Positions 8,314-13,838 of a stretch of 13,838 nucleotides of DNA are shown piece by piece. The stretch lies in assembly GCA_024687845.1 (NCBI GenBank), contig JAILEL010000167.1, positions 1-13,838 on the forward strand, in the 5' to 3' direction. Origin of the DNA: Eubacterium sp. (GTDB lineage Bacteria > Bacillota_A > Clostridia > Lachnospirales > Lachnospiraceae). Position numbers and translations under genes: made by a program. The notes under the pieces are model-generated. The model was not told the DNA's origin. It searched no databases and saw only the letters and a program-made list of their open reading frames with translations. The first letter of the stretch is position 1, and each line of letters opens with the position of its first letter.

Positions 8314-9345
8314 TTAAAACTCTGTAGTTGTTGGTCCCGGCCAGTAAATAATGCCGCCAAATTCATAAACATTTGTATATCCTATTGCCGCCAGCTTCTT
8401 TGCTGCATCCTTACTCCTTCTTCCGCTCCGGCAGTAAACTAAAATCATCTGGTCCATATTAGGAAGTTCCGGAATCGCCTTATCTTCTATATATTCATTT
8501 GAAACAAGGATTGCATCCGGAATATGCCCATCATAATATTCAGTGTCCGTTCTTACATCAACTATAACGTAGCCAGTTTCATTTTCCATTATCTTCTGAG
8601 CTGTTGCTGCAGTAATCTGCTTGTAACCATCAACCTCTACATATTTGTATGTGCCAATATCCGATGTGTCTTCTTCCGCATCCCCTGCACTATTTTCATC
8701 AACAACTTCTGATTCTGTAGAAGCTTCAAGCGCTTCAAAGAATGGCTTAGGATAATCTGTATCATAAACCTCATTTAACAGAAAGCTCACAAAAAACTCA
8801 CCATCCTTATAGACCTCCACCTCATCACCATTTGCCACAAGGATGTAATTATCGTTCATTTCCTGATATTTGAGCATCTCCCTGGCATGAAAAACATTTG
8901 AACTGGCATCTACTACTTCAAGTGTTTCAATTACTTCCTTATAATCGGCATCCTCAACATTATTAATCCTTTTAACAAACTTATCGCCACAAAAACCACC
9001 TTCTCCGCCATAATAAATATCTGCGACAGCTGTAATCTTTTTGAAATGTCCATCCTCTATCTCCGGTAATGTTACCCCTTTATCATACATCAGTGATCTT
9101 AGGTGTACTTCACCCTCGTTATATACTTCAACAATATTACCTTTAAGATTCATCACATAGAACTGGCAGTTAGTTGCGGAAGCAATATCCATTCCATCCG
9201 CAACATCCTCCGTAGTAGCCTGCGTGACATTACCTGAATTCACGCTATTATTATTTCCATTATTCAGTGTGTTGGAGATTCTTCCACAGCCATCGGCAGC
9301 TACCAATAAAATGATTGTAATTATAACTAATAATACTCTTTTCAT
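8314..9345 (-). CDS. Lipoprotein with C-terminal rhodanese domain
   Basis: A 343-aa protein. The N-terminus (MKRVLLVIITIILLVAADGC) is a lipoprotein-type signal with Cys20; ADGC has Ala rather than the usual Leu at -3, so lipid attachment is likely but not certain. Residues about 21-230 are not recognised: an Asn/Thr linker, then repeated short strand segments (IVEVYNEGEVHLRSLMYD; DEVEVYKDGEFFVSFLL) that look like two copies of one small beta unit. After an acidic linker (205-230), residues about 238-340 form a rhodanese domain with VIVDVRTDTEYYDGHIPDA and the active-site loop Cys305-RSGRRS. The active-site cysteine is intact, so sulfur transfer or another thiol reaction outside the cell is plausible. 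The ribosome site is AAGGATGAG. Flanked by repeats R0 and R1. Substrate unknown. Confidence 0.93.
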   Translation of the reverse strand: MKRVLLVIITIILLVAADGCGRISNTLNNGNNNSVNSGNVTQATTEDVADGMDIASATNCQFYVMNLKGNIVEVYNEGEVHLRSLMYDKGVTLPEIEDGHFKKITAVADIYYGGEGGFCGDKFVKRINNVEDADYKEVIETLEVVDASSNVFHAREMLKYQEMNDNYILVANGDEVEVYKDGEFFVSFLLNEVYDTDYPKPFFEALEASTESEVVDENSAGDAEEDTSDIGTYKYVEVDGYKQITAATAQKIMENETGYVIVDVRTDTEYYDGHIPDAILVSNEYIEDKAIPELPNMDQMILVYCRSGRRSKDAAKKLAAIGYTNVYEFGGIIYWPGPTTTEF

Positions 9346-9381
9346 TTCTCATCCTTACTATTTTATACTATTATTTCCATC

Positions 9382-9469
9382 AAAATAACACTATTCATCA
9401 TTTTAACAATAAATGGTGAATAGTGCTATATAATTTAAATCTTATTCAGATATACGATATTCAATTGTC
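9382..9469. repeat. Palindromic repeat, copy R1
   Basis: Arms AACACTATTCATCATTT and AAATGGTGAATAGTGCT form a 17-bp stem (15 Watson-Crick, 2 G-U) over a short AT loop. The right arm and following sequence (from 9402 to ATACGATATTCAATTGTC) closely match R2 at 10661-10729 in direct orientation. It fills most of the space between the rhodanese gene and the first Rpn gene. Confidence 0.75.
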
Positions 9470-9513
9470 ATTTTGATTTTTCATTTCAGAAGACTTTAAT
9501 AAAGTTTTTGGCT

Positions 9514-10356
9514 TCATTTACGAGACTCGGAAAGTTTAGCAATAATTATTTTAGCTATATCAGCGGGTACATCTCCGGAATCAACCAGGTTTTTAATTGA
9601 ACGGATATCTTGTTCAACGCCCAGCGATATTCCTTGTGATATTCCTTTTCTAACAAAAGAATCTACTATTTCACACATCGTCGTATCCTTCTTTCTATCC
9701 TCAGGTATCATAACTTCCTTAAATCTGTCATCCCCAGTCATAACTTCAAGAAGCTTTAATACCTCATCTACATGTTTAAGCTTTCTCTTAGAAGGCACAT
9801 ATTTCTTTTTAGTTCTTTTCTGAACAAAAAAATCTGCCACCTCTCTGAAATCACTCTTAAACATATTTACCTGTTCTGGCGTTAAAAATGCCACTTCAAA
9901 AACATTTATCTTATAATCGTTTACATATATTTTCATCTCTTCCGGAATATCAAATAAATTAATCAAATGTTTTGAATAATTCCAATGAGTCATTCCAAAA
10001 TATAATACTATGGTGACTACAGGATAATAGCTGAATGGTGGTTTTCCTAGAATCTGGCTTCTATAAGACGCCCCATCATATCCAATTATCCTTATCGGCA
10101 TATTCTTTTCCGAAACAATCTGATTTTCAATACCGAAAACAGATATTAACATTTGTTCTTTTTTCCAAAACTTTGAATTATCTCTTTCCTGCTCGTGAAT
10201 CTTACTATCATCCGCTTTGTACTGGCTTTTGGTCCTAGAGTTAACCAATTGTCGAGGAGTAACAACTTGTTTACCTTCAAACACAAAACCATTAATGATA
10301 TCAGCAAATACATCTTTATAATCTTCTAATGTCTTCTGAGTGATGTCTTTCTCCAT
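9514..10356 (-). CDS. Rpn family PD-(D/E)XK nuclease / transposase-like protein (copy 1)
   Basis: A 280-aa protein of the Rpn (recombination-promoting nuclease, transposase-like PD-(D/E)XK) type. It begins LEDYKDVFADIINGFVFEGK, the usual N-terminal helix. It continues with YKADDSKIHEQERDNSKFWK (Asp59 as probable metal ligand) and GIENQ (Glu76, Gln78: the E-x-Q variant of the PD-(D/E)XK core), then MPIRIIGYDGASYRSQ. Catalytic residues look intact. RpnA of E. coli is a DNA endonuclease that promotes RecA-independent recombination; that role is inferred here. The C-terminus (KGISQGISLGVEQDIRS, NLVDSGDVPADIAKII) differs from copy 2. The ATG at 10356 follows GAGGAT. Head-to-head with copy 2 (10896-11765), with about 540 bp between. 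Confidence 0.88.
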   Translation of the reverse strand: MEKDITQKTLEDYKDVFADIINGFVFEGKQVVTPRQLVNSRTKSQYKADDSKIHEQERDNSKFWKKEQMLISVFGIENQIVSEKNMPIRIIGYDGASYRSQILGKPPFSYYPVVTIVLYFGMTHWNYSKHLINLFDIPEEMKIYVNDYKINVFEVAFLTPEQVNMFKSDFREVADFFVQKRTKKKYVPSKRKLKHVDEVLKLLEVMTGDDRFKEVMIPEDRKKDTTMCEIVDSFVRKGISQGISLGVEQDIRSIKNLVDSGDVPADIAKIIIAKLSESRK

Positions 10357-10417
10357 ATAAACATCCTCAAATAATCCATATTTTGTCTGAACATATACGC
10401 AAAAATAAGAAAAATAT

Positions 10418-10451
10418 ATATAACCTTATGTCCCAGCCCATAAGGTTATAT
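10418..10451. other. 13-bp perfect hairpin at the 5' end of the Rpn copy 1 transcript
   Basis: ATATAACCTTATG (10418-10430) and its exact complement (10439-10451) flank the 8-nt loop TCCCAGCC. On the plus strand eight T residues follow at 10464-10471, 12 nt after the stem. Read leftward, it would form the 5' leader of Rpn copy 1. Read rightward, no gene ends here that would need a terminator. Confidence 0.6.
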
Positions 10452-10453
10452 CT

Positions 10454-10481
10454 ATTATAATCCTTTTTTTTGAAAATACAA
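10454..10481 (-). promoter_or_regulatory. Probable promoter of Rpn copy 1
   Basis: On the minus strand TTGTAT (10481-10476), a 16-bp spacer and a perfect TATAAT (10459-10454). Transcription would start near 10447, inside the 10418-10451 hairpin. Confidence 0.6.
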
Positions 10482-10631
10482 TTTGTGAGATAGTTAAATT
10501 TATGAATAGTCATTGAACCATATGCATCAGGATTGGATCAGAAAATAATAAGTAATCTCAACAAAAAGAAAATATACAAAAACCATACCTTCTCCAACTA
10601 CCATTTTTTTATACTTTAGTTCACATTTTTT

Positions 10632-10650
10632 TCATGGTGACAGGTACCCA
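10632..10650 (+). repeat. 19-bp repeat left of Rpn copy 2
   Basis: TCATGGTGACAGGTACCCA matches 17 of 19 bases of 11810-11828 (TCATGGTAACAGGTACTCA) in the same orientation. Both copies follow a T-rich run, and the two bracket Rpn copy 2. Confidence 0.6.
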
Positions 10651-10660
10651 ATGTCATCAC

Positions 10661-10729
10661 TTTAACAATAACTGGTGAATAGTGCTATATAATTTATACC
10701 TTTCTTAAGATGTACGATATTCAATTGTC
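10661..10729. repeat. Palindromic repeat, copy R2
   Basis: Begins TTTAACAATAACTGGTGAAT and ends ACGATATTCAATTGTC. It is nearly identical to 9402-9469 over its first 36 bases and at its end, with one single-base length difference. The left palindrome arm present in R1 is degenerate here. It contains TATAAT (10688-10693), which could contribute to a promoter for Rpn copy 2, though the -35 spacing is poor. Confidence 0.7.
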
Positions 10730-10895
10730 TATTGAAAAACGAATCGCAAAATATTAAAATCGAGTTAGCACAAGAGGCCGGAAAGGCCTAAAATTGATAA
10801 CTAAAGATTTCGAGCCCTACCTTGTAAGAGGATCATAATTTCATTAGATTATTTTGCAAATAGTTAACTATGATATTTTACAAGGAGGATTTTGT

Positions 10896-11765
10896 ATGGC
10901 AAATAAAGACTTGCCGGAAAAGTTATTGGAGGATTATAACGATATCTTTACTGATATCGTTAACGTGCTTCTTTTTAATGGTGAACGAATAATTAAGGAT
11001 AACGAGCTTGAAAACATGCTACCTGTCAGTCAATACAAGGCTGAAACTGGTGTACTCCATGAAGAAGAACGTGACACAGGCAAAAAATGGAAGCACGGAA
11101 ATATCATCCTTTCATCAATCGGATTTGAAAATCAAAATAAGTATTTTAAAAATATGCCTGTAAGAATTATCGGATATGATGGCGCAAATTACAGAGAACA
11201 ACTGCTCGATAAAAAAGCAAAACGAATATATCCTGTTATATCAATTGTTTTAAACTTCAGTGAGCATAGATGGACGAAGAATCTTAATCTTCTCAGCTGT
11301 TTAGATGTTCCAGAAATTTTAAAGCCGTATGTTAACGATTATAAGATTTTCGTTTATAATATTGCATTTTTAACAGATGAACAAATAGATATGTTCACGA
11401 GTGATTTTAAAATAGTAGCACGATATTTCAAGGACAGAAGAGAAAATAAAGTATTTCGATTTCCGGATAAAAAACCTGAGCATGTCGATGAAATAATCAA
11501 ACTGCTGACCGCTATCACTGGTGATAAAAGGATAGGTGAAATATGGAGGGTTGTTGAAAAGAAAGAAGGTGAAAATATGTCTGAAAAATGGATTGATACA
11601 ATTGAAGCAAGAGGCGAGGCTAGAGGTATCGCACAAGGCGAAGTTCGTGGCAAAATATTAGCATATTATGAAATGGGACTCTCTATTAATGAGATAGCTC
11701 AAAAAATAGATGTAACAATAAGTTACGTTCGACAAGTACTCGGACTACAACCTGTTTCTGAATGA
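10896..11765 (+). CDS. Rpn family PD-(D/E)XK nuclease / transposase-like protein (copy 2)
   Basis: A 289-aa protein. The start chosen is the ATG at 10896, because ACAAGGAGG sits at 10880-10888 with ideal spacing; the in-frame ATG at 10854 lacks such a site. Same layout as copy 1: LEDYNDIFTDIVNVLLFNGE, then HEEERDTGKKWK (probable metal-ligand Asp), GFENQ (E-x-Q) and MPVRIIGYDGANYREQL. The two copies are clear paralogues with strong N-terminal similarity. The C-terminus has the Gly/Arg-rich GEARGIAQGEVRGKI and then YYEMGLSINEIAQKIDVTIS with YVRQVLG, a helix-turn-helix-like tail common in this family, which copy 1 lacks in this form. DNA cleavage or recombination is inferred from the family. Flanked by the two 19-bp repeats. 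Confidence 0.88.
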   Translation: MANKDLPEKLLEDYNDIFTDIVNVLLFNGERIIKDNELENMLPVSQYKAETGVLHEEERDTGKKWKHGNIILSSIGFENQNKYFKNMPVRIIGYDGANYREQLLDKKAKRIYPVISIVLNFSEHRWTKNLNLLSCLDVPEILKPYVNDYKIFVYNIAFLTDEQIDMFTSDFKIVARYFKDRRENKVFRFPDKKPEHVDEIIKLLTAITGDKRIGEIWRVVEKKEGENMSEKWIDTIEARGEARGIAQGEVRGKILAYYEMGLSINEIAQKIDVTISYVRQVLGLQPVSE

Positions 11766-11810
11766 TGAAAAAATATAAACCAATACGCCAATCATCATTT
11801 TTTCTTCATT
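11761..11810 (+). terminator. Probable terminator of Rpn copy 2
   Basis: A 14-bp stem with one mismatch (11761-11774 with 11797-11810), starting at the stop codon, includes a T6 run in the right arm. It is AT-rich, so its strength is uncertain. Confidence 0.45.
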
Positions 11811-11828
11811 CATGGTAACAGGTACTCA
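11810..11828 (+). repeat. 19-bp repeat right of Rpn copy 2
   Basis: Second copy of the repeat at 10632-10650, two differences, same orientation. Confidence 0.6.
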
Positions 11829-11854
11829 CATCAAAACAACCGAAAAACACTGAT

Positions 11855-11882
11855 TTAACTTAGAATAAAACTATGTTATAAT
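11855..11882 (+). promoter_or_regulatory. Extended -10 promoter of the candidate small RNA
   Basis: TTAACT (11855-11860), 16 bp, and TG-T-TATAAT with a perfect -10 at 11877-11882. A start near 11889 is expected. Confidence 0.65.
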
Positions 11883-11888
11883 GAATTC

Positions 11889-12062
11889 AGTGGATAGCGG
11901 CAATGACCAGCTATCGTGGTTATGAAACATGAAACTGTGTCGGTATGCAGCTTCATGCGGAGCCAGCCCGTGGGTTATGCGGAAACCACAAACCGAATAG
12001 GTTCGCTTGAACTGAACGAAAACGCATTTTATGGAGTCTTGTCTTGACAAGGCTCCTTATAT
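11889..12062 (+). ncRNA. Candidate free-standing structured small RNA (unrecognised)
   Basis: About 170 nt between an extended -10 promoter and an intrinsic terminator. Helices: GATAGC/GCTATC (11893-11898 with 11910-11915); CATGAA-a-CTG with CAG-c-TTCATG (11928-11937 with 11948-11957); GTGGGTT/AAACCAC (11970-11976 with 11983-11989, one mismatch); and either AACC/GGTT (11991-11994 with 12000-12003) or GTTC/GAAC (12001-12012). GTGGTT at 11916-11921 can also pair with AACCAC at 11984-11989, an alternative fold. It is visibly richer in GC than the flanking DNA. I do not recognise tmRNA, SRP, RNase P, 6S or a riboswitch class from memory. A 41-codon ORF (11922-12047) runs through it without a ribosome site and ends in the terminator stem, so it is probably not translated, though a dual-function RNA is possible. 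Confidence 0.65.
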
Positions 12063-12068
12063 TTTATT
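12033..12068 (+). terminator. Terminator of the candidate small RNA
   Basis: A 10-bp stem GGAGTCTTGT (12033-12042)/ACAAGGCTCC (12047-12056), with one G-U and loop CTTG, is followed by TTATATTTTATT. Confidence 0.78.
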
Positions 12069-12138
12069 GCATAAGAAGTTTATTAAATGTGCACACAGGA
12101 AAACAATCAAAAATCTTCAAATTTCTTATTAGAATCCG

Positions 12139-12146
12139 CATCTGTA
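12139..12146 (+). repeat. Target site duplication, left copy
   Basis: CATCTGTA, identical to 12409-12416 and directly abutting the IS21-like element. Confidence 0.75.
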
Positions 12147-12408
12147 TGCATATTCCAGTCAAACTGCATGTTGATTCCGGAATGAACTGCATGGTCACCT
12201 TGGATTAATCTGCATGTCTTTCCGTTTGAACTGCATATCAGTATATAAATACCCAGTCAAGGGTAAATTGAAGCTTTTACGCCCCTTGACAGGGCATTCA
12301 TATACTGATTGATTATAGTTAAGAGACCTTAAGCCTCTTAGTGTTCAGTTCGAGCGGAATAGTATTCAGCTCATCTGGAATTGGTGTGCAGATTTAGCGG
12401 AATTTGCA
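12147..12408. mobile_element. 262-bp non-autonomous IS21-like element (MITE)
   Basis: The ends are inverted: left TGCATATTCC, right GGAATTTGCA. Each end carries tandem units of 21-23 bp with a shared TGCAG...CGGAAT-type pattern. There are four on the left, reversed (12147-12168, 12169-12191, 12192-12214, 12215-12235), and three on the right (12344-12364, 12365-12386, 12387-12408). Multiple subterminal repeats of this kind are typical of the IS21 (IstA/IstB) family. An exact 8-bp direct repeat CATCTGTA flanks the element (12139-12146 and 12409-12416), fitting an IS21-type target duplication. The core holds no gene, only a strong hairpin (12237-12309). An istAB element elsewhere in the genome would have to supply transposase. 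Confidence 0.8.
12237..12309. repeat. Core hairpin of the IS21-like element
   Basis: ATCAGTATAT (12237-12246) pairs with ATATACTGAT (12300-12309). Inside, CCC-a-GTCAAGGG (12252-12263) pairs with CCCTTGAC-a-GGG (12283-12294). Its perfection suggests a preserved structure, perhaps a transcription terminator shielding the element. Confidence 0.7.
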
Positions 12409-12416
12409 CATCTGTA
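12409..12416 (+). repeat. Target site duplication, right copy
   Basis: CATCTGTA. Without the element, the site would read CATCTGTATGAAAAG and form a short stem with TACAGAT at 12435-12441. Confidence 0.75.
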
Positions 12417-12425
12417 TGAAAAGAA

Positions 12426-12884
12426 CTATCTAATTACAGATACGAAATAACATATCGATTTTCCGTAGACTACAAGCATTCCAACGTCATTCTTTTCGGT
12501 ACGCATGTCCCAGACTGTCTTACAAAGATCACCGCCGACTCTTGCGCAAGCAAGGAATGTATCCTAAGTTTCAAGCACAAGTCTGAAGTTCATGAGTCCG
12601 CCGTTTGAGAAACCGACGCAGAACACATGATTCCCGTCGAGCGAGTACTCATCAACAAGATAGTTTACGAGAGCTTTAATGAAGCTGACACTGTTATAAT
12701 CAGGCTCGATTCTTTTTTAGTTCCAGCTCTTATTGTTTCTTCTGGCCTTCGCGTTGGCGGTTCCTCTAACATAGCAGACAGCGTAGCCCATCGGAAGCAC
12801 ATCATTATCAAAACCGCTGATGCAGCGAAAGTTTTCGGCTGAATCACCAAATCCGTGAAGCATCACGATGAGAGCAAAAAGAAA
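12426..12884 (-). pseudogene. Esterase/PHB-depolymerase-like alpha/beta hydrolase pseudogene (both ends missing)
   Basis: One minus-strand frame, read through stops, gives FALIVMLHGFGDSAENFR (oxyanion-hole LHGxG) and MGYAVCYVRGTANAKARRNN, then KSWN and a TAA (12719-12717). It continues with DYNSVSFIKALVNYLVDEYS and GNHVFCVGFSNGGLMNFRL (nucleophile elbow G-F-S-N-G), and a TAG (12566-12564). After that come DTFLACARVGGDLCKTVW and MLVVYGK, where similarity to this fold ends near 12455; the frame itself runs to TAG at 12428-12426. This is the polyhydroxybutyrate depolymerase/LpqC-like esterase family, usually secreted. There is no start, signal peptide or C-terminal His region. It is GC-richer than its neighbours and begins abruptly 12 bp from the stop of the next gene, pointing to a rearranged relic. 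Confidence 0.85.
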
Positions 12885-12896
12885 AAAGTATTTTTA

Positions 12897-13838
12897 TTAT
12901 TTTCTCCTATACGACGATTCTATCCCCTCATCTGAACTGGATGAATCTACAACAGCAATATCAAAAGTATCGTCACCTGATCCATCATAATTAACTATTT
13001 CACCCTTAATCCATGTAAATGTTTTTTTATCTTCACGTATATAATACTTTCCACTCTCATATACTATTTCAGATATATATATATCATTTATTATTCCTTC
13101 ATTAATTCGTATTCTATTCCCCTCTTCATTCAATTTCTCTGACTTTTTACAAATCCATTCTCCATTCAAAGATAACATGTAATCAAATTTTGAATTATCC
13201 AATAATCCACTTATATTGTACTCATCAGAGAATTGCTTTATCGTTCTATAATCCTCATATAAATTATGTTCCTTGCCATCCTCAAAATTATTTATCGAAT
13301 ATACCGAAGCACAAATATTATGTAAAGGATTATCATAATCATGAAGATCTGTATCATGAAAATAATTACTTGCCTTATCATATTCTCCATTAATAATCAG
13401 TTTTTTTAACATATCATAAAATCCATCTTTACATTCTTTCCTTTTCTGCTCAAATCCATTTTCATCACCTGTTATTGTAGTATAATACCTTTTTTGGCTT
13501 AAAGAATATTCATTTTCATACACTTGATATCTTTCATCATTATTATGAAAATGTCTAAAATTGATATACTTAATTACTTCTGAATCTATTTCGTCTTGTA
13601 TATTATCATACATATCCCACGCCGCCTGGAATTCTCCAATATTAACGAGATTATTCGCTTCTCTAATTTTACTTTTTCTATATAAAAAGTTTACTAAATT
13701 AGGATTAGCTTTGATACATACAAAAACTATTGGACTCATAATTACCACTAATATCAAAATTATAGTTAATCGTATCTTCCTTTTCTTTAAATAAATCTCC
13801 TTTCTCTTTTCTTCCTGTACTCTTTCTTCTTCCTTTTC
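12897..13838 (-). CDS. Single-pass membrane protein with helical extracellular domain (N-terminus beyond right edge)
   Basis: The minus frame is open to the last base of the window, so the gene is partial: 313 codons are visible. The visible start (EKEEERVQEEKRKEIYLKKR) is a highly charged, probably cytoplasmic coiled coil. A membrane helix follows (IRLTIILILVVIMSPIVFVC), then a region with short helical pairs resembling TPR units (IREANNLVNIGEFQAAWDMY; LIINGEYDKASNYFHD). A beta-rich C-terminal part follows (WICKKSEKLNEEGNRI; SGKYYIREDKKTFTWIKGEI), with a Ser/Asp-rich tail. A TTG near 13757 could be read as an internal start, but the upstream frame argues for a longer protein. Similar proteins in this bacterial group often start with a zinc ribbon; that part is not visible. 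Codon use is very AT-rich. No function assigned and no terminator evident. Confidence 0.8.
   Translation of the reverse strand, partial: EKEEERVQEEKRKEIYLKKRKIRLTIILILVVIMSPIVFVCIKANPNLVNFLYRKSKIREANNLVNIGEFQAAWDMYDNIQDEIDSEVIKYINFRHFHNNDERYQVYENEYSLSQKRYYTTITGDENGFEQKRKECKDGFYDMLKKLIINGEYDKASNYFHDTDLHDYDNPLHNICASVYSINNFEDGKEHNLYEDYRTIKQFSDEYNISGLLDNSKFDYMLSLNGEWICKKSEKLNEEGNRIRINEGIINDIYISEIVYESGKYYIREDKKTFTWIKGEIVNYDGSGDDTFDIAVVDSSSSDEGIESSYRRK

Larger units (their letters stand above)
10482..10853. other. Intergenic region between the two Rpn genes
   Basis: 10482-10620 is AT-rich with nothing recognisable. The rest holds the 19-bp repeat, R2 and a small AGGCC-GGAAA-GGCCT hairpin (10775-10789). 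No protein-coding signal was seen. Confidence 0.6.

Noticed and set aside
10854..10895. Upstream start for Rpn copy 2
   Set aside because: The ATG at 10854 lacks a ribosome site, while the ATG at 10896 has a near-perfect AAGGAGG; the extra 14 residues do not match the paralogue's N-terminus.
11922..12047. 41-codon ORF in the small RNA
   Set aside because: No ribosome site, short distance from the transcription start, and its stop lies in the terminator loop/stem. Kept only as a remote dual-function possibility.
12147..12408. CRISPR array
   Set aside because: The 21-23 bp units are imperfect, arranged in opposite orientation at the two ends and flanked by a target duplication; there are no spacers between conserved repeats.
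12627..12842. 71-codon plus-strand ORF and the 61-codon minus ORF in another frame
   Set aside because: Both are shadows of the esterase relic, whose motifs lie in a different minus-strand frame containing two stops.

Overview
The window looks like a chromosomal stretch from a low-GC Gram-positive anaerobe of the Lachnospiraceae (Butyrivibrio/Pseudobutyrivibrio-like). This is inferred from AT-rich DNA, strong GGAGG-type ribosome sites, sigma-A-type promoters, lipoproteins, an SstT-type symporter and paired Rpn-family genes. No rRNA or tRNA was seen to fix the genus.

Layout. 1-237 (-) is the start of a trans-sulfuration PLP enzyme (cystathionine gamma-lyase/synthase family). Its ~310-nt leader (238-546) is the most striking part of the window: a consensus promoter, a 35-codon leader peptide with three consecutive Cys codons, an antiterminator segment and an intrinsic terminator. 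Together these form a complete ribosome-mediated cysteine attenuator. At 597-831 is a nested-palindrome element. Next come a convergent pair, a secreted lipoprotein (1035-2498, +) and a hybrid sensor kinase with a C-terminal HPt domain (2578-5235, -), which share a bidirectional terminator. A MATE exporter (5436-6824, +) converges on a Na+/Ser-Thr symporter SstT (6908-8173, -), again with a shared terminator. 8314-9345 (-) is a lipoprotein with a C-terminal rhodanese domain.

From about 8.2 kb rightward the region becomes accessory. Three copies of a short palindromic repeat sit around the rhodanese gene and the first of two Rpn-family PD-(D/E)XK nuclease/transposase-like genes (9514-10356, -; 10896-11765, +). 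Then follow a probable free-standing structured RNA (11889-12062), a 262-bp non-autonomous IS21-like element with an 8-bp target duplication (12147-12408), and a GC-richer, doubly truncated esterase pseudogene with two in-frame stops. Last is an AT-rich single-pass membrane protein that runs off the right edge.

How the parts work together. The left part holds ordinary housekeeping and transport genes with clean promoters and terminators. Only the attenuator clearly links sequence to physiology: scarce cysteine should turn on a cysteine/methionine interconversion enzyme. The right part is a site of repeat insertion, gene decay and rearrangement. No phage, CRISPR array or toxin-antitoxin pair was seen.
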